Shown here piece by piece: positions 35,969-47,430 of a stretch of DNA of 64,000 nucleotides; position 1 is the first letter of the stretch, and every line of letters begins with the position of its first letter. Below the pieces are notes generated by a model. It saw only the letters and a list, made by a program, of their open reading frames with translations. It did not search any database and had not been told where the DNA came from. A program made the translations under genes and the position numbers. Origin of the DNA: Impatiens glandulifera (taxonomy: Eukaryota; Streptophyta; Magnoliopsida; Ericales; Balsaminaceae). Location: contig NC_061862.1 of the NCBI RefSeq assembly GCF_907164915.1, positions 310,001-374,000 on the forward strand, written 5' to 3'.

Positions 35969-36317
35969 TTCTTTCCCTCTGTTTTCCCTCCCACGCCTCA
36001 TTTCATTTCTCTTCTTTGTCCCCCCAACCGTTGGTATCCTTCTTTCTCTCTTCTTCTTCCCCAACAAACCAAGCCGATCAAAGAACCAACGAAGCAATTA
36101 CCCAATTGATCAACTCCCCGAGGCAATGCCGTAACGTCGTCTTCATCATTTCAGGTAGGTTTTTCCCGTTTTTCCATCGCTTTCCTCTTACATGCATGCT
36201 AAATGAAAGAAATGGTTTTAGGGTTTTAGCGTTTTAGAGTTTAGGTTTAGGGTGGAAGAATTGTTTTTTTGAATGGTGAATGGTTTAAAGGGTTTTACGA
36301 TGGAATATGTATATTAA

Positions 36318-36560
36318 ATCTACGAAGATGTATTTGCGTCTACGAAGATGCATTTGCGTCTACGAAGATGCATTTGCGTCTACGAAGATGCATTTTTCGT
36401 CTATAAAGATGCATTTTTCGTCTACGATGATGCATTTTTCGTATGCGAAAATGAAATTTCAATTGAGCAAATGCATTTTTCGTCTACGCAATTGAAATTT
36501 CATTTTCGCATACGAAAAATGCATCTTCACAGATGAAAGATGCATCTTCGCAGACAAAAA
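36318..36560. repeat. 20-21-bp motif array in the 5' intron of the K2 DUF1985 gene
   Basis: Tandem TACGAAGATGCATTTGCGTC units (20 bp), then 21-bp TTTTTCGTCTACGATGATGCA-like units, and at the end inverted copies (CATACGAAAAATGCATC). It lies in a 5' untranslated intron that starts near 36155 (CAG/GTAGGT) and ends at CTTTGTAG before the ATG at 36663. The K1 counterpart of this intron is mostly outside the window. Confidence 0.88.
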
Positions 36561-36662
36561 ATGTCTTATTTGCTTTCTTAAGTGGTATTTGCTTTCTTAA
36601 GTGTTTTTTTAGTAGTCTAACATAGGGTTATGCAAATTTTAGTCTAACATGTTTCTTTGTAG

Positions 36663-39600
36663 ATGGCACAAATCAAAACCAAATCCGTTATTGAGAAATT
36701 TTCTGGCTGTGTTTCATGGAAATCCGCCTATACCTGCTTGTCAAAGACAAAGGAGAAGTTTAATAACCTTGGTCGTATGGATAGGGCTTTCCAGACTCAA
36801 TTTCAGCATATATTGACAGCCCCAACTATAATTTTCTCAGGAATAATAATCCATCAAATTCTAATGAGGAAAAGCAACTCCAATTCACAGGGGATAAGTT
36901 TCCTAGTCAATGGTTAGGAGTTTTGATGTCGTGGTGACAGGCCTCAACTTTGGAAGATTTCCTATGGTCGAAAATAGGCACATTGAAGAATGTCCACCCA
37001 TAGTCCATAAATATTTTTTGGGGGGAAAACGATTGTTAGAGTGAATGAGGTTCAAACAAGTTTCTTCTAATGCTCTAATAAGGAGGATGCATGGAAGATG
37101 GGACTCATAAAACTGATTTATCAATATCTTTTCAGATCTGATAATTATGGGGGGAAATTTGAAAATCTTCAACATGGTGGAGAACATGGAGATGAGCTTC
37201 AATTTCCATGGGGAAATGTGTCATTCAGTTCAACCCTAAAAGGTATTGACAAAGACATGAAACATCTCTGGGAGGTATACCTAGCCAAGAGGGAAACCTG
37301 CAAGGGGAGTTGTGATGTCACTTATACTATTAATGAGTTCGCACTAGCCTTCTAAGTTTGGACCTATGAGGTTATCAAGATAGGGCCGAGGAAGAGCCTA
37401 TATGTCCAAGGATATTTCTTTATACAGCCTTCAAGAGCAACACCAACACTATCCATTAGGTATCCACTGCCCTCCTGAAGTGCAATGTGTTTACCAAGAT
37501 TGATGAGTCTAAGGAGGAGAAGAGGAAGTACCATGGGGAAGACTTTGAAGATATGGGAGACTACATTTATGATGAATTATTTAACTGGATGGTAAGAACA
37601 TAAGGATTGAATATGGCAGTACTCCCAAAGATGAAATGACTCTCAAACCGGCGCCCAAAAGGAGAAGACTACTTAAAATCACACTAGCCAATAGGACCGA
37701 TAGGTCATTTAGTGATGAATCTAGCCAAGACACCTCTCGGTCTACTATTGATTAATCTAACCAAGACAACACCTCTCGGTCTACTCGGCATGTCCCTTCT
37801 GCGATGACTCCTCAAACTAACCAAGACAATTCTCTATCTAGCCAAGACAATCGAGTGACTCAAGCCCAGACTAATGTCAAGTTTGTTGAGCTGATAAAGG
37901 ATCTAAAGGAGATGACAAATTATGTAAATGAGCTTAAAACTGAAATGAAGCTCATAAAAGAGGATCAACGTGTTATGTTCAACAAAATAATCAAATTATT
38001 GGGGGAATAAAACAACAATAGAATGTTGATTCAGATTTAGTGAAGAAGGAGTTGGAGTTGAAGAGGCTTGATGAGTTGAAGAAGAAGTAAGATGATGAAT
38101 TGGAGAAGAATAGGCTTTTGGAGTTGAAGAAGAAAGAAGATGATGATGAGTTGAATGAGTTAGAGAAGAACAAAGAAGATGTTGACGGATTGGAGAACAA
38201 AGATGATGTTGGGTTGAATGACATGGAGAACAAAGAAGATGTTGATGGGTTGAAGAAGAAAGATGTTGTTGATGGGTTGAATGGGTTGGAGAACAAAGAA
38301 GATCATGATGGGTTGGAGAAGAAAAATGTTGTTGATGAGTTGAATGAGTTGGAGAACAATGATGATGATGAGTTGGAGAACAATGATGATGATGAGTTGG
38401 AGAACAAAGAAGATGTTGATGGATTTGAGAACAAAGAAGATGACGATGAGTTGAAGCGGAAAAAGTTGCTTGAGTTGAAGTGGTTGGAGGTATTTGAGGA
38501 AGAATAGTTGGAAAAGAAGCAGACTGAGTTGAAGATGGACGATAAGGAAGATTTGGCCACAAATAAGAAGAAGGAGTTCCTCACGAAGAAGGAGTTGGCC
38601 ATGAAGAGGAAGGTGGAGTTGGAGAAGAAGAAGGAGTTGGCCAAGAATAGGAAGGAGGAGTTGGCCAATAAGAGGAATGTGGAGTTGGAGAAGAAGAAGG
38701 ATGGTGATCAGGAGTTGGCGAAGAAGAAGAATGATGATTTATTAGAATGACTCCAACAAAATTTTCGGGAAAGAAATTTCGGAGAAAGAGTAAGAAGTCC
38801 ACCCTATTGGGGAACTACATAGACCCTAGTGGAAAAATGTTTATACTCAAAGATTCGGTAACGGTCAATCCTCTTTTAGATTATTACATTGAACATATGG
38901 ATGAGTTGAACAATTAGATGAAGTTGGAGGAGGTGAAGGATGAAGACTTGAAAGATCTGGTTACTTGCCTAGCTGATAAAAAATTGTTTGGCAAATTGAT
39001 GAAGCCTCATAATTGGCTAAATGATGATGTAAGTTTTGTTTAGTAACATATATTTTTCGTTTGCGAAAATGCATTTTCGTAGGCACAAAATACAATTTGT
39101 GACTGCGAAAATGCATCTTCGCAGACGAAAATTGCATTTTGCGCCTGCGAATATGCGTTTGCATCTACGAAAATTACAATTCTGAGTTGGATGCCTGTTG
39201 TCAGTATGTATAATGTGCTTAATTCATTTTTTCCATTGCATAGGATATAAATGTAACATGTTTCCTTCTTAGAAAAAGGGTTGCCCAATTCCACAAGATT
39301 TATCATCCGATGAATTTCACAATATGTTACTGTCATATCGCTCCGAAGTTTGAGTCTCATTATGCACAGTTCACCGTAGATCCAGAAAATTACAAGTTCG
39401 ACATTACCTTCATGGAATATTTAATGGGTGATGTTGATAGATTCCTGACTTCTTGGAATAGCGTAGATATCATATATATCCCTATTAACCTGAAGCTGAA
39501 ACACTAGGTCCTATGCTAGGTGCATCTACAAGGTTGGTGCATCAATATATATGACTGCGAATAGGGACTTTTCAAAAAGGATCATTATGACAAGTTCATG

Positions 39601-39900
39601 AAACCACTATGTGAAATGCTTCCATATTTGCTTGAACATGGAATGACCCATGTTGACTTAGCCAAGTATCCTAAGTTTAAATTGGAAAGTTTGTCATATG
39701 TCGTAATACCATACCCAACAGTCCCAATGTGCACCAAGAGTGTGGATTGTAGTGTTTTTACAATCGTGTATATAGAGTACATTACTGCCAAATTGGATGT
39801 ATCAGTTGTGATCACATAAAAGATGTTTTTTTGAGACAAAAATGGATAATAAGGTTATTCCATCATATAATAGAGTTGTAGAAAATGGACAGTAAGGCAC
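36663..39900 (+). pseudogene. DUF1985-Ulp1 gene of K2, decayed
   Basis: ATG at 36663 directly after a CTTTGTAG acceptor. A DUF1985 domain follows (SGCVSWKSAYTC, ILTAPTIIFSGIIIHQILMR), broken by a stop at 36915 and frameshifts, then a Glu/Lys-rich repeated tract (38040-38755, ELENKEDVDG-type units) like the acidic tract of K1. A Ulp1 domain lies at 39243-39820, after an intron with donor GTAAGT near 39028. In the Ulp1 part the Trp after the catalytic His is a stop (LKLKH then TAG) and the Cys motif reads SVDCSVF instead of SGDCGVF, so it is inactive. Weak stops follow near 39818. Confidence 0.85.
39046..39172. repeat. Motif array in the intron before the K2 Ulp1 exon
   Basis: Copies of TTTTCGTTTGCGAAAATGCA and relatives (TGCGAAAATGCATCTTCGCAG). 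The intron is homologous to K1 intron 3, which holds the unrelated TTTCGCAAAGT array. Confidence 0.85.
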
Positions 39901-40089
39901 CCTTCTACCATTTTTAGAGACATCAATGTAAGAATTTATAATGTAGTCTATTTATAAAGAACTAAAGAAACTGCTATAAGGACATTTTTGATTGAGTATA
40001 TAATTTATAATGTAGTCTATTTTTTATTAAAGAAATTGATGTCTATTTTGTCTAAAATGCAAATTGTTGTATAATGTAGTCTATTTTTG

Positions 40090-42275
40090 ATTGATATATA
40101 ATGAATCTTAAATAGTCAGTTAATGTTGTTATGGGATATTTCCTAGCTTCCCTACTATCACTATTAAAACTCTCTATGTAATTGCTTGTCATTTGATTGT
40201 ATCGCGAACCGGGGAAAAATGCACGACTCCATCTCTCCAAAATGCAGATGTAACATTGACTTGGTGTATGCACGAGAAGCCAAATCAAACTCAACGTGGC
40301 AGTTATCAGTTTTAAATTTGGCCATAATATTCATTTTGATGTGGTATGTGCATGCACCGTGATGTGCTTCTATAAAAACTGCGGACAAAGCGTTGATAAT
40401 ATTTAGGTGTCTATCGGATACGAAGACGAGATACAGGACTTAACGAATTACCAACCTTAGTTATTGCATGAAATATGTCCAAAAGTTATTATTCTCCGAA
40501 TCAACGACGCCAAAAGCAACGGGATATAGTTTCTCATTCGCATCCAATGATATCGCAACAAATAGTTGACCTCCAACCTTGTGCTTAAGAAATCTGGCAT
40601 CGACGCACAATACAGGACGACATCAGCTTATGAAACCCCTAATTTAGAGGCCTAGGTACATGAACATATACCTGAAGTAGCCTTGCTCATCCGTCTAGAT
40701 GTCAATTATGGTACCTGAGTTATTCTTCTACAGCATGAATAGGTATGATGGAAATTTACCATAGAAATCCTCCATAGTTCCTCGCACCAACATTAAGGCA
40801 TTTTCCCTGGACCTCCAAGCCTTATTATATGTTAGAGTTAATCCATAGCTTGTATGCATGTCTTCCATTATTTTCTTAGGCATGTGGTCATGGTGATGGT
40901 CCATGTACTTATATTTGATGTACTCCCTAATTACCCATGATGGTGCTTGCCTCACATCCTCTTGCCTCGTCAAAATTGAGCATGTGTGTTCTTTTAAAAA
41001 AATTCGAATCACAAACATCTTAGAGAATTTTCCTTTCGTAGCACACAATCTCCACTTGCAGTTCTCAGCTAGACATTTCACAAACCAAAGATCTTTTGTT
41101 GACTTCTCCACTTTGAGGATAAAATGATTAGACATCGCATGTCTATGCAACCTCAATTGTATTTCTTTTTGTTATAAAAAAATGTACCCACTTCCAATCC
41201 TCTTTCAATGGTTAATTGAGCAAGTGTTTCAATCTCGAGTGGTTCATATGAACCAAGCCACTCAGTATGGCTAAATGTTTTCCTAGTATGGGAAGTGCTT
41301 GGTTCCCGGGGTGAATGGCCTACTCTTGTACTAGCACACTGTCTCGGACACAAACATTGGGCTTGTACTCCTTATTCTGCATGATTTAACAATATGTCAT
41401 TTTGACTTGGGAAGTCATTTAAATGTTCACATACATCTTGTTGCTCACATACATTTTGCTGCTCACATATGTCATTTTGAGTTGGAAAGACATCTTGATG
41501 CTCAAATATGTCATTTTCCTGGTCAAATATTAGGAATACATCACGATTACATCCTGGAATAACATTGCCTGGTATTTTACTTTTTTGAGTTGAAGGTAGT
41601 GACTTCTCTACTAAAGAAACACACAGTGGAGTGCGATGATGGGACAATGAAGTCGGAATTTCTTTTAAATAGAACGTCACATCGCTATCTCACTTGATAA
41701 CAGCAAGAGGAGCATTCATTATAACCATATTATACTTCACTTTGAACACTAAATCATATTTTAATTTGTACACACCAATAGAATCATAGACAATGTCAGC
41801 TAATTCATCATATGTAGTATTTCAGGGTAGATTCACACCATGACATGAACTTAAGACAAAATAACTAACACCATCATTATCAATTTTCCACTCTCCATCA
41901 AAGAGGAGAAAAACACTCACAAACATATTGTCATCTGTAATTGATAAAAATTCACAGAAGTGAGTGGAATTTGTGCCACCATCATCAATTGTATACTAGC
42001 AGTTTGAATTTGTGCAATCATCAATTGTATTTTTCGTAGGCGAAACTGCATTTTTCATAGGCGAAAATACATTTTTCGTTGGCGGAAAATGCATTTTCAT
42101 AGGCGCAAAATGCATTTTCATAGGCGCAAAATGCATTTTCATAGGCGCAAAATGCATTTTCATAGGCGCAAAATGCATTTTCGCTTGCGCTTGCGCTAAA
42201 TGCATTTGCGCCAGCTATAACAATCAATATAAATTGTTTTTAGCTATAACAATATCAATATGAAACTTACTCATC
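40090..42275 (-). pseudogene. MURA-type transposase of K2, decayed and 3'-truncated
   Basis: From the minus strand: a first exon near 42275 (ATGA/GTAAGT), an intron filled by an array, then FLLFDGEWKIDNDGVSYF (about 41920), the MuDR domain (HAMSNHFILKVEKSTKDLWF, 41135 on), DDE-core remnants, and SRAFFPGSRYNQMTSNYIES near 40230. It ends near 40090; the SWIM finger and knuckle are missing. Many stops and frameshifts. The order is the same as in the intact K1 transposase. Confidence 0.85.
42028..42212. repeat. 21-bp motif array in intron 1 of the K2 transposase
   Basis: At least four near-perfect 21-bp units (GCATTTTCATAGGCGCAAAAT) preceded by TTTTTCGTAGGCGAAA variants. On both strands this gives 7-residue repeat frames, which are by-products of the array. 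Confidence 0.9.
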
Positions 42276-42359
42276 GGCGGGAGCTAGAGTTCAGGATACT
42301 ACAGTTGTGGAAGGATAGTAGACGTCAGAGAGTGAGGAAGAAAAGAAGGAAGAGAGGGA

Positions 42360-42484
42360 ATGGTTTTTTAATTTTGGGGTATATTGGTCTTTTACCAGGG
42401 TAAAAGGTCAATTTTGCACAATTTACTTCCCTTGTTATTTTTAGGAATAACCCTGTTATCAGGGTTATTTCGTCAAATTTCCCC
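42360..42484 (-). repeat. Right terminal inverted repeat of K2
   Basis: Reverse complement of 35844-35968. It contains a perfect palindrome, AATAACCCTG-TTAT-CAGGGTTATT (42446-42469). Confidence 0.92.
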
Positions 42485-44007
42485 AGCTCAGATCTCCAAC
42501 ATGAGTCCAATGAGAGAACAGAGAATTCAAACAGAAACTAAGATTAGTTCAAAAAATAAAGAGTAGAATGTTATTTAGAGTTAGTGATTTTTTTATTTTT
42601 TTTATTTAAAATATTAATAAATAATTGATCTTTTAAAATGAAAAAGCAAATATAGCCCCGTGATCTAATAATTGTAGCTATTAATAGCTAGGGAGTGTAT
42701 CTAACATTTTTGTTTGATCAATAACGACAGTAAAACTAAACTGTTACTAAATTTCTTTGCTGTTGATTCATTTTTTTTACTAGTATTGTTTGGTCGAATT
42801 ATATCTATGTAAATAATAACATGACCTAAGCTTGTAGGGAAAATGAATAGTGTGATCATTTCCCTTCTTGAATTTTCCGTTTTGGTTGAGAAATGACGAA
42901 GTTTGAATTTCATCATTTTTCAAAAGTTTTGACTACTCTATCATGAGAAAGAAGAAAACTTCACTCGTAGGCGCTAGCTACTTGGACGTTCCTTTAGCGT
43001 TCATTCTGGGCTAGGCAATTCGTGCTTATTCGTTATTAGGTGTTAGCATTTCCATTTGAGTTGATGGTTACGTGCCTCATTTGATTTGGTCCAAACGCTG
43101 ACCCGTTTGTTTTTTCCGCTTTTTTTTACTTATATATACACAAAATTTAATTAAAATATATAAATTTATTTTACCTGTACCATTTATTATTATTATTTTT
43201 TATATTTTGAATTAAAAATTATTTCTAATTTTAATTATTTTATAATCAAATGATACAACATTTTTCAATAATTATTTGATTTATTTTTGTCCTAAATTTT
43301 AAATATTTTAGGATAAATGGATACATTATTTTTCCAAATTTATATTGTTTTGTTTTTATTTTTTTTCCTTAACTTTAATCATTTTGGATTTACTGAATAC
43401 AATATTTATCTAAAATAATTGTTTACTTCTTACCTTAATTTTAATTATTTAGGGATAAATTGATATAACATTTTCCCAAAATAATTATTTGTTTTATTTT
43501 TCGTAATGAGTCTATAATTTTAGAAAATTATTTTAAAGATTCAAAATTTATATTAAAATTTCATAAATTATTAGAGTTAAAATTAAGGGTCTATAATTAG
43601 AGTACAAAATGTGTGTTTATCTAAAAAAAATTATACTAGTCCAAAACTGGCACTCTTATGCAAATATAATTTAATGCTTATTAAAAAAAATATCATTGCA
43701 AAACTTAAACATCAATAATTAATACTTTTAAAATCAAAATATACTACTTCAAATAATTAATAATAATTTAAACTTAAGAAATAAAAGTTATGGTTTAAAT
43801 TCAAACATTTATAATACAATTAAATGTTTATTAGGATAATTTAAAATTAATTTATTATTAATGGACAATTTTTAAATGGTTTATGCAAAATAATATAAAT
43901 GAGAGTTGTTTAAGCTCAACGATTTAAAAAATTAAAAGAAAAAACATTTAAAAAAAAACACAACACAAAATAATTCACCAATGATCAAACAAAAATAAAA
44001 AAAAAAT
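42485..44007. other. AT-rich spacer
   Basis: No gene seen. Very AT-rich from about 43110, with loosely repeated TTTTAATTATTTT phrases. A slightly GC-richer patch at about 42950-43110 has no recognisable content. Confidence 0.6.
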
Positions 44008-46140
44008 TAACGAGCAAAGAGCTTTTTAAGAAAATCAATGAGTCTCTCAACTGTCTCAACTAGTTTACCCAATAAAACCTCCCTAGTTGTCAAAATAATA
44101 GAATTATGAATTGAACGCATCGGTCGATAATGATCATTAAATGTTCTATGGTTCCTTTCAAGCCAAATGGCCCATTAGAAGATAAACGGGATAGGAGCCC
44201 AACAACTTAGACCAACCAAACTCACCGACTCTATCTACACTTCCCAACAACTAACGATAGATTCCGACATAACCCACTTAATACTAGTCATATTCCATAA
44301 TAAGCTCAAAATTTCAATCACTCCATCACAGTGTAAGAGCAAATGAGACGCCGATTCCACCTCTTTATGACACATTCTACAACAACTTGCAATAGTACAC
44401 CCTTTTTCGTGCATTTATCATCCATCAAAATTCCTTCATGCATGACACTATATCCAAAGAACGAGATCTTCCATGGAACTTAGATTCCCACAACTTCTCC
44501 CATGAGAGATCGTAAGGAGCATTCTCTACAATTAAAGAGTAATAATGACTAACATTAAAATTATCAATATTTTGTCAACGCATAATATCAAACAAAGAAT
44601 GATTCACCTCTTTACGCCTCACCAAGTTCAACACTCTATTACGTGAATCTAACTCTTCAATATTTAGTTTACTCATATACCTGTTTTTCATTGCAAAACT
44701 ATTAGTTCTCGCATAAAACATATCTTTTATTGTAGCATCTCTATATATAGAAATCGAGGCAAGGGCTAGTTACGATGAGGAAAGACTTCTGACACTACAC
44801 TATACGTCATCCTAAAAATTAATCAAAGAGCCATCGCCAACCAAAAATCTACATTGTCCACGAAAAGATTTTCACATTAATAAGATCCCACTCCAAATAT
44901 TGCATCCCACTACCCGGTTAATAGGTCTGGTGAACCAGCCAGACCAATAATGCCCATACTTGCATCCGATCATAGTAGCCCACAAAGTGATAGGCTCCGA
45001 GGAATATCTGCTACACCGTTTTGATAAAAGAGCTTTCTTAAACGAAGTCAAATCTCGTATACTCAAGCCACATTGGTACTTAAATTTCTTCACTTTATTA
45101 CAGCTTACTAAATGACAGAAGGATGACTCAGAGAACCCCAAAGAAACTTACAAATAATGTTTTCATCTTCACAGTCACACTTTTAGGTATAAGATATAAA
45201 GACATCATGTAAGTATGCATACATTCTAGAGCACTTTTATGAGAACTAAATGCCCACCTATTGAAATCATATTTCTCTTCCAGATTGGTAACATTTTTTC
45301 TATTTTGGCGATGATCAGATCCCAAGAAGCTTTAAAACGGGCTTTAGCACCTAAAGGCATCCCAAGATAAGTAGACAAAAATGATTCCACCTCGAAGCCC
45401 AAGATGCTCGAAAGTGTTATCTTACTTATATTAGATACGAAATTTGAGAAAAAGATCTCAGACTTACCGAGGTTAACCCACAATCTAGAGAAGGCTCTAA
45501 AGAACTAGAGAATATCATGAAGATGCTTGATATTTCTGTGAGTTCGTTGAATCATGTATAATGTATCGTCCGCAAAAAAACAAATGACAAATGACAAATG
45601 GAGAAATCCTCAACCCATAATTCACTCCTCTAATGAGGCTAGTATGCTCGACGAAAGCCAATATTCTTGAAAAAGCTTCCATGACAATGACAAACATGAA
45701 TGGGGAATGAGGATCACCCTACCTGATTCCCCTCGAGCTTTTGAAAAAACTTTAAGGCTTCCATTCACAATTATAGAGAACTTGGATGTCGACACGCATA
45801 ATTTGATCAAATCTATTCACTTCTCTCTCATACTCATTCTACCCATTACATCGAATAAAAATTCTCAATTAATACGATCATAGGCTTTTCCAATATCAAG
45901 TTTCACGAAACCACACTTATCTCTCCTGAAATTTGTTAAATCAATACATTCATTTGTAATAAAAATGCATCGAAAATTTGGTGACCTTTAATAAAAGTCA
46001 TTTGATTTGTCGAGATCAATGAATTAAGAACTCCATGTATTCTATTCGCCAAACATTTAGACACAATCTTGTAGAAAGATGAAACAAGACTAATAGGTTT
46101 CAAATTTTTCACATCAAAACTAGTCTTAAATGACATATTT
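44008..46140 (-). pseudogene. LINE (L1-type) ORF2, 3' half, decayed
   Basis: Minus strand, in order: reverse transcriptase (NLKPISLVSSFYKIVSKCLA, LANRIHGVLNSLISTNQM, near 46110-45990), the C-terminal RT region (VESFLSTYLGMPLGAKARF, near 45380), a zf-RVT zinc region (HEGILMDDKCTKKG and CRMCHKEVESASHLLLHCD, about 44430-44310), and the C-terminal WAIWLERNHRTFNDH segment ending in a stop near 44008. Multiple stops and frameshifts. The 5' part, with endonuclease and ORF1, is absent, typical of 5'-truncated LINE copies. No poly(A) tail was found. Confidence 0.8.
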
Positions 46141-46659
46141 TAAATGCACAATAGTTGTGCCTACCATTTTGATTCATCATCTGACTTGAGACTCGAGAAA
46201 AATATAATTTATGAGGCACGACTATTGAGTTCGAAATCACTTTCGATTTTTTTACATTATATATATATAACATATTTCTCTTAAAAACACTTTGACACTG
46301 ATAAAGATGTGTAAAATAATAATTAATAAATAATTTAAAATAAAAAATATAACAAATTTATATCATTATTAAATAATTTAAGAGCGGTGATAGGGGCAAC
46401 AAAATTGGGAACGAATGCAAGACCACAAATGAATGACGTGGCCTACCACTTGTGTAGGAGAGAGAAAAAGAGTCATACTAAAAAAATAAAAATTGTCCCC
46501 ATGTTTGGGACAAAAAATTTTAGAGCATAGTCATATTAGAGACAAAAAATTTTTGAACATGTTTTTTTTTAATTTATTATTATTTTTTTATATATGAATT
46601 TTTTTTTATTACTCTAATATATATGTCCCAAACTATATTTCTTCTTACATTAATATTGA
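46141..46659. other. AT-rich spacer between the LINE and element D
   Basis: No gene. Low-complexity AT-rich sequence with two similar phrases (GGGACAAAAAATTTTAGAGC and GAGACAAAAAATTTTTGAAC near 46507 and 46540). Confidence 0.5.
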
Positions 46660-47216
46660 TGGAAGTTGCAGGTAGCTTGCTATTGATCATCACGATCAAC
46701 AAACAAATAGATCGATGTATATACACCAATTGGGTTTTGCAACAACAAAACTATGGATCTTCTTAGAAATCAAACCTGTAATAAATCGGTTTTCAAATCG
46801 TCTATGACGACAAACAAATTACCAAAAATGAAATAGCACAACGCAATATACGTGGTTAGGTCAAAATCGACTTACGTCCACGGGAGGGATACGTTTCACT
46901 AAATCAAAGAAATGTCAATAGTAGAAACTTACATCCCTACTCTCAAATGAAAGAAGTGATTACACTAGGAATGATTGGACTACTACACAATCAAAAGTTC
47001 CCCAATCTTTCTCTCTAGATCAGCCAAAGAATAATAATAAGAAGAAGGAAACCAGAAAACCCTAGATATGTAATTCACTCTCTCTTAACCTTACTGTGTT
47101 ATGAGAAAAATACCCAAACAAATATTTATACTCTAACACGTTTTCATAACAGAAAACCATGACCCGTTTACCCAAAATTTAAGAACCCGCCCGCAATGGC
47201 AAGGAACACCTCAACA
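46660..47216 (-). repeat. 3' LTR of element D
   Basis: On the minus strand it starts TGTTGAGGTGTTCC after a polypurine tract. It holds TATAAATATTTG and a conserved GTGGACGTAAGTCG...ACCTAACCACGTA block (about 46884-46850), and ends ...CTGCAACTTCCA near 46660 (an end at 46657 is also possible). The partner LTR is outside the window. Confidence 0.75.
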
Positions 47217-47430
47217 ATTCTCCCCCTTCCGAGCCATGGGAGAATGTTACTATAAACATTCATCATCGTGACAATCCTGCCAGAACCATTCCGGCTTTGG
47301 CACAACATATCTCATGCTTGTCTCTTGGCAAGCCCTTTGTCATCATATCTGGCCCGTTCTCATATGTATGCACTTTCTCCAAGTATAACTCCTTCTTCTT
47401 GAGCACTTCACGGATCCAATGGTACCTTCT

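Larger units (their letters stand above)
35844..42484. mobile_element. Second Kaonashi-like MULE, K2, decayed
   Basis: 6.6 kb between long terminal inverted repeats (35844-35968 and 42360-42484). The gene plan is that of K1: a DUF1985-Ulp1 gene on + and a transposase on -, tail to tail. Both are pseudogenes. AGATCTC occurs just outside both ends (35831-35837 and 42490-42496), separated from the GGGG/CCCC termini by 5-6 bases. It may be a degraded target duplication, but this is not certain. Confidence 0.88.

Noticed and set aside
37991..38668. Ser/His-rich frames on the minus strand
   Set aside because: Antisense shadow of the Glu/Lys repeats of the K2 DUF1985-Ulp1 pseudogene.
42012..42263. 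83-codon frame with a 7-residue repeat
   Set aside because: By-product of the 21-bp array; the same array is open on the other strand too.
35831..42496. AGATCTC as the K2 target duplication
   Set aside because: Only 7 bp, palindromic (GAGATCTC), and separated from the TIR tips by 5-6 unmatched bases; kept as a possibility only.
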